Source: Cerioporus squamosus (Eukaryota; Basidiomycota; Agaricomycetes; Polyporales; Polyporaceae). From it: 64,000 nucleotides of DNA. The translations under genes were made by a program, and so were the position numbers. The stretch lies in assembly GCA_022592435.1 (NCBI GenBank), contig JABYQS010000112.1, forward strand, positions 62,001 to 126,000. Reading direction: 5' to 3'. This document shows, one piece after another, positions 1 through 12,511 of the stretch. The stretch's first letter is position 1. Every line of letters begins with the position of its first letter. The notes beneath the pieces are model-generated. The model ran no database searches and was not told the DNA's origin. It saw only the letters and a list, made by a program, of their open reading frames with translations.

Positions 1-2333
1 CGGACCCCCCAGACGAGGCGTCCAGGATCCCCAAGCGAATACGACTCAAGGTCATGTCGAAGACATATATTGATTGCGTAATAGGATGCATTCGACCGAG
101 TTGTCACTACCGCCGATGAGATCACACAGGACGCAGGCCCGTACATATTTCCTCGCTACTAGATACATCGACGAACTTTCGTGGCACTCTAGCAGGCAGC
201 AAGTTCGGCGCCTTCTGGTATCGGACACCATCCGTTCCATCTCCACACCATCTTGAATAAATTCGACCTCGGAGAAGTGCGCGCACTCCTGCTACTGCTA
301 CTATCCTGTATCCGGTCGTCAAGCTCACAAGCTAAGTGAAACAGACGAGAAGCCGATCTACAATCAGGTATCGATGTTCGGTCTGCGTTTCAGAGTATCA
401 AGGTATTCGGTATAGGTATGTACGCGGGTGGTGTGGCATTCCGGCGATATGAGCACGCCTGACGCGCCTCCCAGGTCCCAATCGCATCGTGCACCCACAA
501 CTTTATGTTGACAACACCCCTTGGGCCCCAGCCCGGCTGCAATGTAGCCATATATTCCCAAACTTGGAAACGACGCATAGGGAACAACACTCACCCGTCG
601 GTCTCAACATATTGTCTCGTAGGTCGTGTACCTTTGTACTTCGACTTCACTCATTTGCTGATGCTGTCCGTCTAGATTCGTCGATGCTGCGAATGCCAGA
701 GATCGCAACCTGGCGAGCGGTGGCATGCATTGGATGCCACGATGACTGCGTCCGCCTCATATGCATGGTCTTTCCTCAGGCGGCCATCAAGGGTCACTGG
801 GTCATGACAAGACCAGCGAGTTGAAACAGACCGCTGCCTGCGAAGCGGCGTTCGGTCTATATCAAGTAACGCCATGCCAGCGTTCAACATTCAGCATATG
901 CATGTGCAATATGCTTCCTTGCGACCCAAAGAAAATGTCAGTGGGGCAGCTCTTTTTGCGCTTCGACTTCAAGCTCAAGCTCAAGCTTCTGGCGCCGCGA
1001 GCCTCGAGATCCTCTCAGGTGCTCCCCGGAGTCCCCATCTTTGTAGGCCAGCCAGGTCTGGGCACACTTAACTCTGAGGAGATGGTCCAGGCCAAGTCAA
1101 GAGACATGCATGTGGCATGATGTCAATGAATATATGCAACCGCCGGCCCATCGCAGACCAAGATCTAGCTCCAATAGCTTGAGCTCGTACATGTTTCGTG
1201 AGTTCAGCATGGGGATCTCCTGATTCGACCAACCTCCTTGCTCACTCGGATACATAGAGCTCCATTTAACTTCCAGTTCTCAAGGCGCGATTGCGAGAGA
1301 GCGAAGAGGGTTCGGTCGACGTCAGCAGGGCACGGTGGCCGCCAAGAAATGGGATCGTTTCCGAAGATATCGGCATAAAACGCGCGCCCGATCGCCTTAA
1401 CCTGGCTGATGGCACGCACACCTGTGGCACACCGGCGGCATATCCATCCGACCTTCTAGTCGCTGCCACTCTTTCCGAAGGTTAGAGGCAAACTGTGCCG
1501 CGAAATGGTTATAACTAGAGAAGGGTGGACTTGGGCAGATCAGTGACTCGCTAAGAATATGCACTGAGACTAGGTAGAAACTGTGTACATGTAGAATGCT
1601 GGTGTGAGCTGACAGTAGAGCTCAGGAGAGGCCCGATCAGCCCAAATTCAGACGTATCCGAGTCGGCCTCCCGCGAACTCGACACGACTTGAACTTGTTC
1701 GTCAACCACAACCTCCCTTCAGAATTATTTCCCTCCGTCTGGCTCGGCGGGTCCGTTCGCCAATCTCGCATCTAGATCAGCACTCAGGAGCTCAGGGCTT
1801 CAAGCGCGTGCATTATAAGTGCATCTGACACACCCTCCGACCCCGAGCTCTCGACAGTGTCACCGCTACTCTGAACTTGAACCAGGTGGCCATCGACATC
1901 TGCGGTCCGCCCCTTCTTGCCAGCCACACCCGCGACGCTTGGATACTTCTACTTCTGACTGCACCGCGAGGCAGTGTGACTGCACAGGTCAAAGTCCCCA
2001 CATTCCGCGCAAAGTCCGCACAGCCTGTTCGCGAAGACACACACCGCCCCCTCGAGCACCGGGTTTTATACCGCGTAGCGACTGTGACAGCTACATGTCC
2101 AGCTCTCAGCGGGCGAGTCGGTCCCCCGGGAGCGCAGGGGAATCCGGAGGTATGCACTCCTTTAAGCAGGCGCCAGGAAGACACAGATCCTGATCTATCA
2201 CTCTGCTACTTACTTGTAGCACATCCTCCGTCCTACCAGCCCGAGCGTGCAATTCTTCCCACCAGAGGTGCGTATTCTCTCGACCGTGCGGCCACCGTCT
2301 CATCCCGCCCCAGTTCCCCGCGCATCGCCCTCC
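1..2333. other. Intergenic, no gene recognised; 5' region of the transcription factor gene
   Basis: No reading frame here has codon use, splice sites and protein features that agree. The longest open frames (about 120-200 codons near 1.8-2.5 kb) are low-complexity Arg/Pro/Ser frames in GC-rich DNA and continue out of phase into the downstream gene. The last few hundred bases are probably promoter and 5' UTR of the Zn2Cys6 gene. Confidence 0.5.
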
Positions 2334-5300
2334 ATGATCGGTCCCCCGCCCTCGTTCTACGACCCCAACCAAGTTGTCGTCCCGGAGGGCCCGGACTACA
2401 ACCAGTGGATCGTGGAGAACTACGGCGGAGGCGGCGGCCAGTACGCCTATGCGCAGGGCGGCGCAATGTCCGGTAACGTCCCCTTCCCCCAGCACCCGCA
2501 CCCGCAAGCGCAGCAGTCCCAGCTCCACCACGTCGCCGTCCCGCCCCCGCCCCAGAACCAGAACCAGTACAACTTCGTGCAGGAGCAGTATGGCCCGGAA
2601 CAGGGCAGCTCGTACGACTCGCACCTCGTCCAAGCCACCGCCGACCGCCCACAGCGCGGGCTCCCCGGGGGTCGTATCTCTCGCCGGGGTGGCGCGCCTG
2701 TGAACTACCCCGCGGCGCCCCAGCTCCGTGTCCCCGGTGCACCCTCGGGCTCGTACCAGCAGTCGCAGCAGCAGTCCCCGCCGCACGGGCAGGCGTTTGG
2801 GCCGGCGAACGAGTCGTATTTCTACGCCGGCGAGCCGCAACAGCAGCAGCAGCAGCAACCGCAACAGCAGCACTCGTCGTACAATTTTGTCGGCTACCAG
2901 CCCGAGCAGTACGCGTCCGCGTCGTCGTACACGCCGAGCTCCGAGTTCACGAACCTGCCGTCCTCTGTCTCGACCCCTTCGGTGGGTGGCACGGACGACG
3001 GGCATACTCATGCTTATCCTCTGGCATCCCAGCACGCTTCCCAGCATCCGCAGGCGTCTTCGTCCTCGCGGCAGCCGTCCGGAAGCGCCGCGCGGGGCCG
3101 CGGGCGGGGCGGGGGCAAGGCGGCGAAACGCGCGCGCGTCGAGGACTCGTTCGACGCCGGCGACAGCGACACGCAGAGCGATGACGACGGGCCGCTTGGT
3201 GCGACGGGCTTCACGACGGTCAGCGTGCCCCCGCCGCAGGGCCAGGGCTCGCTCCCCTCCCGGCTGTGAGTGTTCACCGGTCTGCGGCGTGTTGACGTGC
3301 ACTAATACAAGTCGTTCCCTTTCATTCTTTCGTCCTGTGGATGTCCTCCGATTGCACGGCATCCCGGTGCTCTCTTGCGCCGTACCCCCGTCGTGCACGG
3401 ATATATTGCCCTTCTGGCGCTTGTTCGGTCGCCCGTCCCGCATCGGACGCTGGACGCCCTCATTGCTCGGGCGTATGTCGGTGGCAAATTCGTAGTCCCG
3501 GAGCGTGCAAGCATTGCAAGAAGCTCAAGGTGCGTCCAGGGTCGCGTGCGCGCCTGTGCCGTTCGCCGTACGAGGCACGGGCCATGGCTGATGTCGCTCG
3601 GAGGCTGATCGTGGTGTATGGCGGTGCGACAGATGAGGTGTGAGTTTCCCCCCGAAGAGAACACGTGCAAACGATGCAAGGCTGGCGGGCATCAGTGCAT
3701 AGTTGAAGGACGAAAACCCCGGAATGCGCCAAAGTACGTCTCTTCCCTTCCCTGAGGCCGCGCACATAAGAAGCGGGGACAGTGGGCGGCGCGGAGGTTC
3801 CTATCTGCCGCGACCCCGTCTGCCTCCCACTGGTCCCGTGACATTATGATGTGCTCGGACTCCTCGTCGTCGTCGGATGGCTTCGTACATGTTGAAGAGG
3901 ACGAGCTCGCTGACTGGACCGTTGTTCTGTCGCGCTACAGCAAACGGGAGTACCTTCTCGCCCAGATTCGCCAGAAGAATGCAATCATCGAGTCGCTGCT
4001 CAAGCAGGTACGTAGTCCCGGTCCGCGCCGGCGACGCCGCACCGACCTCGCGCCCTGTCTCGCCCGCCGCCGCACCGTGCTCATGTATCGCGCATTTTAG
4101 ATCCACAACCCATATTTGGCAACACCGATGTCGATCGCGTCGTACCGGATGGCGACGTCCCCGACGGACCAGAACAACCAGAACGTGCTCGCGTGGCTCG
4201 ACCGGCTCCAGGCGAGCGTGCAGGCGGCCGGCGCGTCTGGCGGCGCGAATGCGTTCAAGATGGACACCCGCGCGGAGGGCGCGAGCGACGAGTCCGACGA
4301 CGAGGGTCAGGACGGCGGCGCGGGCGAGCCGACGGAGCGCGGCAGCGTCGGCCAGCCGGAGGACGACGAGCCGCTCAAGGACGCCGAGGACCGGCCGACG
4401 GCGCTGCCGAACGAGGCCGTCCCGATTGGCCTGCTCGCGAACCTTGCGCTGGACAACAAGAGCAAGAGGAAGAAGAAGGCGCCGGCTAAGCCCAAGGAGG
4501 GCGAGTCCTCGGATGACGATGTTGTAAGTGTTCCAGGGGGGGTTAAGTCTGGGTGGTAGTAGACTAACAGAGAGCTAGGGTGTTGCATGCGAGACGTTCT
4601 TCGATCCAGGTTTGTGATATCTGCGCGTTGCTCGCTGTCATACATCCTGATAGGTGTTTGCAGGACCTGCCTTCAACCTCGGACTGCGCGCAACGATGAT
4701 CGAGAGCGTCAGCCCGCCGGAGATCCTCGTGCACGGCCTTGTTACTCCCGACGACGTAGAGAAGCTCTTCAAAATGTAAGCGCGCCGCTCTGCGTCATAC
4801 GTATGGGGCTTGCTGACCTATCTTTGCAGTTACTTCGAGCGAGTGAACGTACACTGCGATGTCCTCGACCCCGTTCTACACACCCCTGCCTCAACCTTCG
4901 CCCGATGCCCGTTCCTCTTCACCGTTGGTATGTCATTACCGGTCAGTCCCATGGATGTTCACTCACGGACAGCACCCAGTCTGCGCGATATCGTCGAGGT
5001 ACTACACAGAGAAGTCTGAGATCTACCCCATCGCAATGCACTTCGCCAAGCATGCGGCCGCGTCTGCGCTTCTCAACGGCTGGAAGTCCGTCGAACTGTC
5101 CCAGGCGTACATCCTGATGAGTCTGTACGGCGTTCCCGCTCGCCGCTGGGAGGAGGACAGGAACTGGCTGTACACCGGCCTCGCCATCCGGTGAGTACCA
5201 CAACGGGAGCCTGCCGTGTCCTTGGTTGGCTGACGCCGCGTGATCAGAATCGCGACCGATCTCAACCTGCACGTCGTGTCCAACGTCAAGCCGAAGACCG

Positions 5301-7082
5301 AGAAGCAGGAGCGCGAGATGGTCAACCAGACCCGCGTGTGGCTGCTGTGTTTCAACCTCGACCGGTCGACCTCTGCGCAGTTCGGCAAACCGTCGACGAT
5401 CAAGGAGGATTAGTGAGTCTGTTCTTGCAATGTGGGTCGAACGCTGGGCTGGCGCTGATGGCTCCTCCTGCAGCACGATTCGCCACTCGGATGAGTGGTA
5501 TAAGTCCTCACGTATGAACGACGCGGTATGTCCTTCCTCGGCTGTTGTTAGTGCATACGTGAGCCCATGATGACTGACTCGCTCACAGTTGAACATTGGG
5601 ACGTCTGCGTACGCGCAAATGCTCCGCGTCGTGTCCCGGTTCCACGAAGCCGTCTATTCTGATCCCGACTCTCCCACTGGGTTGAACCAGGTACTTTTTT
5701 CTCTGTCGAGCCGGTGTACACGGCGCTCACATGCCTTATACAGAACCTCGACTTCCGCTCAGTGATCCTCGAGTACGACCGCGAATTGACGCAGTACTTC
5801 GAGGAATGGATGGAGCGTTTCCGACGGGACTCCGACATGACAGGTATGATCGATGGTTTGGCGGTTCCTGCGACGGAACATGATGAGTGACATCTCAACC
5901 AGATCCTGCGCTCAAGTTCCGCGCCGAGCTCCTGCCATTGTAAGTCCTCATCTTCATCCGGGAGATGCTCTGCTGATGGCACCTTCCCAGCCTGACCGGC
6001 TACTCGCGACTCGTCATGTACTCCTTCGGCTTCCAGCAGGCGTTCAGGCGTGGCTTCCAGCCCGAGGATCAGCTCTTTTTGGAGAAGGCACGCGCTTGTC
6101 CTCTGGCTCTCCGACATCGTGCTGACCATACTGACGGAATCACAGTGCTTCGAGTCCGCAAAGGCGGTCATTATGACTCTTGTCGATTCGCTTATCCCGA
6201 CCGGGTACATGCGCACCTCTCCAGATGGTCACTTCGTCTTTGCATCCTTCGCCTCTGCGTTCTTGCTCAAGGTACGTACCGCAAATTTCCATGTCTGCTG
6301 TGCCTCGTTGATGATAGGACTGTCACGCCACGACAGCTCCTGCGGCCAGAGTTCGCACACCATGTCTCTCGCGAACGCCAGCAAGAGATCTTCGACCTGA
6401 TCACGCGCCTCATCGAGAAGCTCGGCTCGCCTGAAGTCGCCATCGACGAGCGGCACACCCCTGCGCTGCACTCGCGCTTCCTCCACGGGCTCCTCCGGAA
6501 GCACCGCCGCGACCTGGCGGTGAGTGCACGTCTTCCGGATCAGCGGCCCCCTTCACAGCCCCCAGCACAGACGGCCACCCGCAACGCACCCGCCAGCGCG
6601 AACAGCAGCAACAGCAGCAGCTACTTCCAGGAGCAGTCCCGGGCCAAGGCGGTGCGCAGTACGGCGGACCGCTGGGGGCGGCGCCTGGCGGGTCGTACGA
6701 GAGCATCGCGGGCAGTAGTCCCGCGTCGTTCTCGGACTCGTCGTACACGATGCCGACGTCGCCCGTGTTCGAGACGGAGCCCGCGTACGCGGCTGTGAAC
6801 GGCGACTCGCCGAACGGGATGTTCCAGTTTGGCACGCAGCAGGACGAGAACTGGGGCGCGCTGCTTGCGCTGCAGAACCCGAACTACTGGAAGGACATGA
6901 TGATGCCTGGGTACGTGTCAGCTTTCTATATGCGGATTTGTGTGGAAGGAGAGGGCTGACTCCACACCTGCACCGATAGGTTCACTTGGCCAGAGTCGCC
7001 GCCCTCGGTGGACCACCACATGTCGAACGGGTACGACACGTTCAACCAGTACCAGATGTCCGCGCCGATCATCAGCGGGTGA
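2334..7082 (+). CDS. Zn2Cys6 transcription factor with fungal-specific TF domain
   Basis: Predicted nuclear DNA-binding regulator of about 1,100 residues in 19 exons. Exon 1 (2334-3265) encodes a Gln/Pro/Tyr-rich low-complexity N-terminus with a Gln run and a basic stretch. The zinc cluster is assembled from exons 3496-3529 and 3633-3733: GACKHCKKLK then MRCEF...CKRCKAGGHQC, giving exactly C-x2-C-x6-C-x8-C-x2-C-x6-C. Exons 3941-4007 and 4101-4523 add a probable coiled-coil (KREYLLAQIRQ) and an acidic linker; exons 4579-6519 carry the Fungal_trans-type middle homology region (for example SEIYPIAMHFAKHAAASALL). The tail is Gln-rich and ends at the TGA at 7080-7082. One intron (6088-6145) is GC-AG. 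The acceptor between 6520 and about 6571 is not settled: simple GT-AG choices do not keep frame. Target genes cannot be read from the sequence. Confidence 0.88.
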
Positions 7083-8045
7083 GGCGTCCGCCTGGTGCCA
7101 GGCATCTCTTCCCCCTTCCCCGTTCCCCCTTCCTCCGTTCCCTCCCTACTCCACTCAAACTGTCGTCGTCTCGTCTTCGTCTTGTCGTCTTGCTCTCGTC
7201 GTCCCACAGCATCCTAAGTCCAGAGTTTTTGGAGGATAGATATCCCGCTCCCCGCTCCCAGTTGGTACTCTCGCTCTTGGTGTGTCCGTGTCCGAGTCCG
7301 TCGGGTTTGCCCACCCGTGCTCCCTGTCTCCGTGTTCGTGTCCGTCTTGTCCGAGTAGTCGTCCGCTAGTCTGAGCTGCGTGCGCGCCACGCTGGGAGGT
7401 GCTGGCGGAGCGCACATTGTAGCGTATCACTTACCTTGTACAACTTGTGTCTTGGGTCGATATGTATTTTTGTACGAATCATAGTCCTACGACGCATGTG
7501 CAGAAACTGGCGACTCGGCGAGGCTGGTCCACGGTATTTCAGCATGATGTGAGTGGCTTGAAATTCTGGTGCGGACGCGGGTGCTGACGCGGACGATGTG
7601 TAGTTGTGAACCAGGTTCCCTCTGCGATTGTCGCTGTGTCTCGGCTCGAGTTGCCAGTGTGGCTCACACCTTCTACACAATGGTTGTCAGCACTCGAGAT
7701 AGACTGCGAGCAAGCGTCGCCTGACACAGTGGTCTCTAAGAGACCAATTTAAAGCCTGCTAGTATCTGCTACTTGCGATCAGGTACGACAAGCTAGTAAA
7801 TTTTACAGACCTTGGACGCGTAGACTTCAGAGAATTTTGCTTCGAAGAGGCTTCTTAGACCGTGTTGATTCAAGGAGGTTATGCAGATAAGTAAGTGTTA
7901 CCAAAGGTGAGTAAGTAACAATGGTAAGCATGTCACCCACTTTGTTATCAACGCAATTGTTTCACCGGCGCCTGGCGTCATCAGTTACTCCTTTCTTTCT
8001 TCCTCCATTTACGTCTCTGCAGGGCCCCCTGACGAGAACAGCACA
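7083..8045. other. Intergenic: 3' region of the TF gene and upstream region of the MYND gene
   Basis: The first part is pyrimidine-rich and probably 3' UTR of the transcription factor. The rest is less GC-rich than the coding DNA and has no supported gene. ATG 8046 of the next gene is preceded by a CAGCACA context. Confidence 0.5.
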
Positions 8046-9286
8046 ATGCTGCGCGACTCAGCACATCATCACGGCAAGCAAACGGATAAAGCGCTGTCGT
8101 GCAAGGTCAAGCTCTTGTGCATTTGCAACCGGGCACATTTCGTTTCAGATTGCGTCTGTTCGTATGCGGAGATCAAGAGGGTGACTTGCTTCCCGTACAA
8201 CGAGCAGCCAGATCTGGAAGAGTACATAAACATATGCAGGGGTTTCCTTGAAACTGCGCATCCAAGAACTCTTGCAGAGCGTGCCGAACACGGGGACGGG
8301 GAAGCGTGTCTAGAGCTTGGTTTGATGTATGATATGGTACTTGTCCAGACGTCGCTCTTCACTTACCTCCCCATTCACAGGCTCGTCGGTGGTGCGCTTG
8401 ATTGTACCTATCCTAGTAGTATCGAGGGGGCCTTGCACCTTTACGACACCCTCACAGACAGTGTCGTTGCCGGTGACAGGTTTGTCAGCGATAGAGTTCC
8501 CAACGATGTGCTTATGAAGGCGCACTCCGCTGCAGCCTGGGCCTACTGGAGGGAGTGGAGCATCCCCGACAGGGAGGAGTTCGAGCGGGTATTCCGACAC
8601 CGTGCCGTGCTCAAACGCGAGTTCAATCCGAAGTGGCCCATCGAGATACAGCCTGTTATTCTTCGCTGCAATCCATGCCAGTGTAAGCGCGGCTCTCGGT
8701 CTTGTCAACGAGGCAGTCCTCGACATCGGGTTCGCCTTCAAAGGATCCATGGAGCAGGTCAGCATCCAGGATGTTCGGTGCATGCAACAGTTCTCGGCGC
8801 TCTGGCGCGCGGTGAAGGCGAGGGAGGACGAGATCATTGAAGAGGAGCGCAGGTCAAGAGCCAAACAAGGGAAGACCCTGAGTGTGAGCAACTGCGTGGC
8901 GGAAGGGTGTCTGGTCAAAGGTGTTCTGCCCAGTACCTTGAGATGGTGTAGCGGAAGATGTCCGGTGGACCTGAAGCCATACTATTGCTCAAAGGCATGT
9001 CAGAAGAAGGTGAGGCCTCACCGTCTGGCAAGAGGAATTCGACTGATATCTGGTGTTGTAGGACTGGCCGGCGCACAAGATCATATGCAAGCCCGGTAGC
9101 ATTGGGAAACAACCCCTTCTCGAGGAGAAGAAGGAGGAATTCACTATCCATTTCTGTAGCCTCATCCAGAGTATCGAAGGTGCTCCCGAGGATGCGGAAG
9201 CTAACATTGCTCAGCTCCCTCGACCCACAATCGACTTTCCCGGGTTTCACCCTGGGAGGGCATCAGCAAAAGGGGGTCACCTCTAA
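8046..9286 (+). CDS. Sel1-like/MYND zinc-finger protein, 3' end altered by inserted element
   Basis: About 355 residues. After an N-terminal region, a Sel1-like helical repeat segment is visible once the intron 8327-8380 is removed (HGDGEACLELGLMLVGGALD), followed by a second helical stretch (SAALGLVNEAVLDIGFAFKG). The C-terminal MYND finger reads CVAEGC...WCSGRC...YYCSKACQKK, then after intron 9010-9061 DWPAHKIICKPG, supplying the Cys/His zinc ligands. MYND fingers mediate protein-protein contacts; the partner is unknown. The join near 8621-8681 needs either a weak-donor intron or a frameshift. The frame enters an inverted-repeat element at 9261 and stops at TAA 9284-9286, so the last residues (RASAKGGHL) are element-encoded. 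A coding-like continuation lies beyond the element. Confidence 0.65.
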
Positions 9287-9494
9287 AACCTCTAAAACCT
9301 CTAATTTAGAGGTGTTAGAGGCTTAGAGGTCCTAGAGGTTTTGTTGGTTTGGGTAAATTCTTGATACCATCAGATGGGATTAAAACACATTTCTGTGAGA
9401 TTGAAAGTTCCTCCCCAGAACATTTTATGAACTAACCTCTAACACCTCTGAGGAATTTTTTAGAGGTTTTAGAAGTGACCCCCATTTGCTGATG
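9261..9494. mobile_element. MITE-like inverted-repeat element inserted in the MYND gene
   Basis: Left terminus CATCAGCAAAAGGGGGTCAC matches the reverse complement of the right terminus, CATCAGCAAATGGGGGTCAC, at 19 of 20 positions. The repeat continues inward with CTCTAAAACCTCTAAA against TTCTAAAACCTCTAAA. The 234-bp interior is AT-rich, carries repeated ACCTCTAA/TTAGAGGT units (including the palindrome ACCTCTAATTTAGAGGT) and encodes nothing. No clear target-site duplication is visible beyond a possible GG. It has the architecture of a non-autonomous TIR element. Confidence 0.7.
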
Positions 9495-9500
9495 GGCTGA

Positions 9501-9677
9501 ACCACAAGCCCGCAATGCCTCTCTGCGGTCGCAACTGTACAAGTTGTCCCAGTGCTTCTGAGTGTCTTCCCCAATGACTTAGCAGTGCTCAGAGTCCACG
9601 ACCGGGACGGGTATCTGGAGGGGTGCAAAGTAGTGGAGGGGTCGACACAGTATCACTATCAGTACGCCAGGAAACTC
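9501..9677 (+). pseudogene. Displaced 3' exon remnant of the MYND gene
   Basis: Directly after the inverted-repeat element an open frame reads QVVPVLLSVFPNDLAVLRV and later DGYLEGCKVVEGSTQYHYQY, then meets a consensus donor (CTC|GTAAGTATC at 9677/9678). It has no start codon of its own and follows an in-frame TGA at 9498-9500. Together with the MYND frame ending at the other border of the element, the simplest reading is that this was the C-terminal coding sequence before insertion. This is inference from context; I have not aligned it to a homologue. Confidence 0.45.
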
Positions 9678-9864
9678 GTAAGTATCTGTACCTCGCGAGT
9701 ATTCGCTTGCGCGAGCATATTGACGAAATCATGTGAATGAAAAGGTCTTAATTAGCTGCACTTTGGCACTTGATCTCATGCGTACAGCACAAAACGGGTT
9801 CACAATGACGTTCAGCACAGGATGGCAAGTCGTATGATACTGGAGCTCAGCGGCCCTACTAGTA

Positions 9865-11352
9865 CTACTGCTTCTTCGCGGACTGCATCGCCTTCGCTCC
9901 TGCAATGCCTTCAATGTTGGCATGATCTCCAGCTGGACCAATGTCCACCAGGAGCGACACGACCAGGTAAATGTATGCAGATGTGGGCTCGTTGCCGTAC
10001 GCCGTGTAAGTACTCCGAGCCAATCGAGTTGGTCTTCCCATATGGCGTCACCCAGAACACCCTGACTTGTTTCCCTCCCTCTGGGCCATAGCATTCGTAG
10101 TCCTCATCGCCTTTGGAGGGCTTGACAGTGCCGTCGGGATTCGTCTCGACTGCACAGACGCTGCCGTGATAATTCAAGATCATGAAGCATTTGTCCTCCT
10201 CAGTGTACCCGAGACTGACCATCTTGTCCACCATGACCGTGATGTGATAGGACGTCGACTCGCACATGAGCCATGGCATAGGGTCGAGCGAGAGCGCCTG
10301 TAGTGCGCGGAACAGAGCCACATCGCTGCCCTTGAGCCAACCGCGCAACTTCTCGAGTGGGTTGGGCATGCCGCGCTTCCAATGCGTCTCGAAGGGGTAT
10401 GTGTGGCACAGCCCAAAGCTGAATGTGCCTCCTTGAGGCAGGAACATCGGGTCAGAGAGCAGCTCCGCGAGAACCTCGCCCACCGCGGAAAAGCTGGAGT
10501 GCTTTGGATAGATGACAGAGAGCTCTTCGGGGAATGCGACGACAGGAGGGGGTGCCCAGTAGAGATTGTACGTGATCGTCACACGGTGGCCGCTGGTCAT
10601 TGAAAGGACCTCGCGTTCAACGTCGCTGAAGAACGCGATGTACGCGACCCTCTTCAGATCGTAGTGGGCTGTAGCAGACAGGATCTGGGCGGCGTCGAAG
10701 GTCCACTCATTGCCTTCGTGCCGAAGCACGAGCGCACCTCCTTTGTGAGGGGTCGGGAAGACGAGCACAAGAGAGCCGAACATGTCCATGCCGCGAGGGG
10801 TGTCCTTGTGCGGCATGAAGAACGCGTCTTTACCTGGTGCGCGGTGTTGAGACGAGGGATGTGACAAGGGGAGGAAGAACACTCACCGTATACGTTGAGT
10901 TTGTAGAGCTCAGCCTTGATCGCCTTCTTTTCATCGTCGCCAGCGAGCAATCCGGCACGAATGATGTCGACAAGGCGGGAATGTTCGATGTCGAGACCCA
11001 GGAGGAACTCGTCCGAGTCCATCTTGCCCGCCTTGCAGTACATCTCGTCGGGGACAGCTTCGGCATTTCTGCCGAACGTGGCAGCTTCGCATGCTTGCTC
11101 AAGTTTGCCGACAGCCTCCACGCCTTGTGCAGACGTTCCAGACAGATTCACTCGACTGCAGCACAACAGTTAAAATGCTTCAATCTATGTGTGTTGTTGT
11201 ACCCACTGTGCAATGTCGCCGTCAGGCTTGCCATAGAAAAGAGTGAAGTCCCTTGGTTGAAGTCCCAGGGTACCGCTACAGAACGGGGGGTTCTCCGCTA
11301 GTGTAGAGCGGAGACGTTGCACGAGAGGGGGCTCAGAAGAGGAGTGAGACAT
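9865..11352 (-). CDS. 2OG-Fe(II) oxygenase family protein, copy 1 (frameshifted near the 3' end)
   Basis: Exons 11352-11207, 11155-10887 and 10833-9865; introns of 51 and 53 nt. Closely parallels the divergent copy at 12512-14123, with the same two intron positions and the same core: HKDTPRG (HxD iron ligands), MFGSLVLVFPTPHKGGALVL, and GHRVTITYNLYW (candidate distal His and 2-oxoglutarate-binding Arg). The family would oxidise a substrate using Fe(II), O2 and 2-oxoglutarate; the substrate is unknown. Near 10005-10015 the frame is broken: the homologous C-terminus (AYGNEPTSAYIYLVVSLLVD, ending KKQ) is in another frame, consistent with 4 extra bases in a GAGTACTTACAC stretch. A cryptic intron there is possible but would remove residues shared with the paralogue. 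TATA-like GATATATC lies at 11449-11456. Confidence 0.75.
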
Positions 11353-12511
11353 GTTTGAGGTCATGAAGGGCAACGTGGCGGGAGGCAGTGTAGAGAAAGC
11401 GGGACTTGAGCTCGAGGCTTGTCAAGGGCAGGCGGGACAGTTAGACAAGATATATCCCAGCGAGAGACGCGGTACCAAATCCCATGAGTCAGGGTGCTTC
11501 ATCCCAACTTTCCAGTGCATGAAGAGGTCCTAACCGTTCGCTGCAACGTGGTGTGAAGTGAAGTGAAGGTTGCAAGTCAACGAGCGTACCTTCAGCCTGA
11601 CCATAAATGCGGCGGACACATGTTCCCTGACTCCATCTCCGTTGATACTTGAAGTGATAGCATTGACTTACCTGTCCTTGCGGCTTGGAGCCTTCGACCA
11701 CGATGCGCGAACACAAGTGCCCTAAACCACTTGTATATGTAAGAGAACTCTCATATCGGACTCAGAAAGGACAGGTGACCTGCATGTAGATGGCCATTTT
11801 ACGTGTCTTGGATGTCGCTTCGGTGGTCCTGGATCGAAGTTAGGACACGGTGCCAGTTTTGGGACGGAGTCGAGTCACTCTTCAGCGCTTGAGTTACCAT
11901 TCTGGGTCATCATCCTAAATGGGTGACCTCCTGGGCCTCCCTTGAACTTCTTTTGAGCTTGCCAAGTTCCCTCTCCGCGGTACCGACCCTCCCCATTTCT
12001 ATGAAAACAAGCTTCTCAGAAACTTGGGCTTCTGGAAAGGACTCAAATGTAAGTACTTCTCTCAGCGCACTGGCAGCCTGAGGAGTCCAGCGGTGGCACT
12101 TGATCTTGATGGGCGTGGAAGTTGCTCATACAGCGAATCATAGCCTGACTGGCCCTCGAGGGAAGTGACAGGATCCCTTCGATATGATACGACTGTTATG
12201 CGAGTTGATATTCGGAGTCCACGCCTACGCTTACGCCGTCTTTATCGCATGGTATGTCTTTGTGGGTCCAACCGCAGTACACGCGGCGAGATTGACTCAC
12301 AATCCTGCCAGGTCTGTGGGAAGGGTGGGTGCGTCCGCGGTGAGGCGGAGTCCTTCTGTACTCTACGGAGTAGCTGACTCGTCTCTATGAACTCGGTACA
12401 TCACTACGTTGCAGCCGGGCCTCTATAACTTCACGTATTGGGTATCCAGCCCTCTATATCAGCGCGACCTATCTCAGGTTCTCCGTACTCTCAACCCCCA
12501 GCTCTAACAAC
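11353..12511. promoter_or_regulatory. Shared upstream region between the divergent oxygenase paralogues
   Basis: The 1.16-kb gap between the two start codons holds no supported gene. TATA-like sequences face each gene: GATATATC at 11449-11456 for the minus-strand copy and CTATATC near 12454-12460 for the plus-strand copy. The rest must contain the regulatory DNA for both genes; no binding-site family could be assigned. Confidence 0.4.

Noticed and set aside
1877..2476. 199-codon plus-strand frame upstream of the transcription factor
   Set aside because: Low-complexity, out of phase with the real first exon and overlapping it; no domain or splice support.
2106..3443. 445-codon open frame on the minus strand
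   Set aside because: It lies antisense to the Gln/Pro-rich first exon of the transcription factor; the Arg/Leu-rich composition is what GC-rich repeats give on the opposite strand.
9822..10091. Plus-strand frame after the MYND remnant (YYCFFADCIAF-like reading)
   Set aside because: This stretch is antisense to the C-terminal end of oxygenase copy 1, which accounts for the sequence better.
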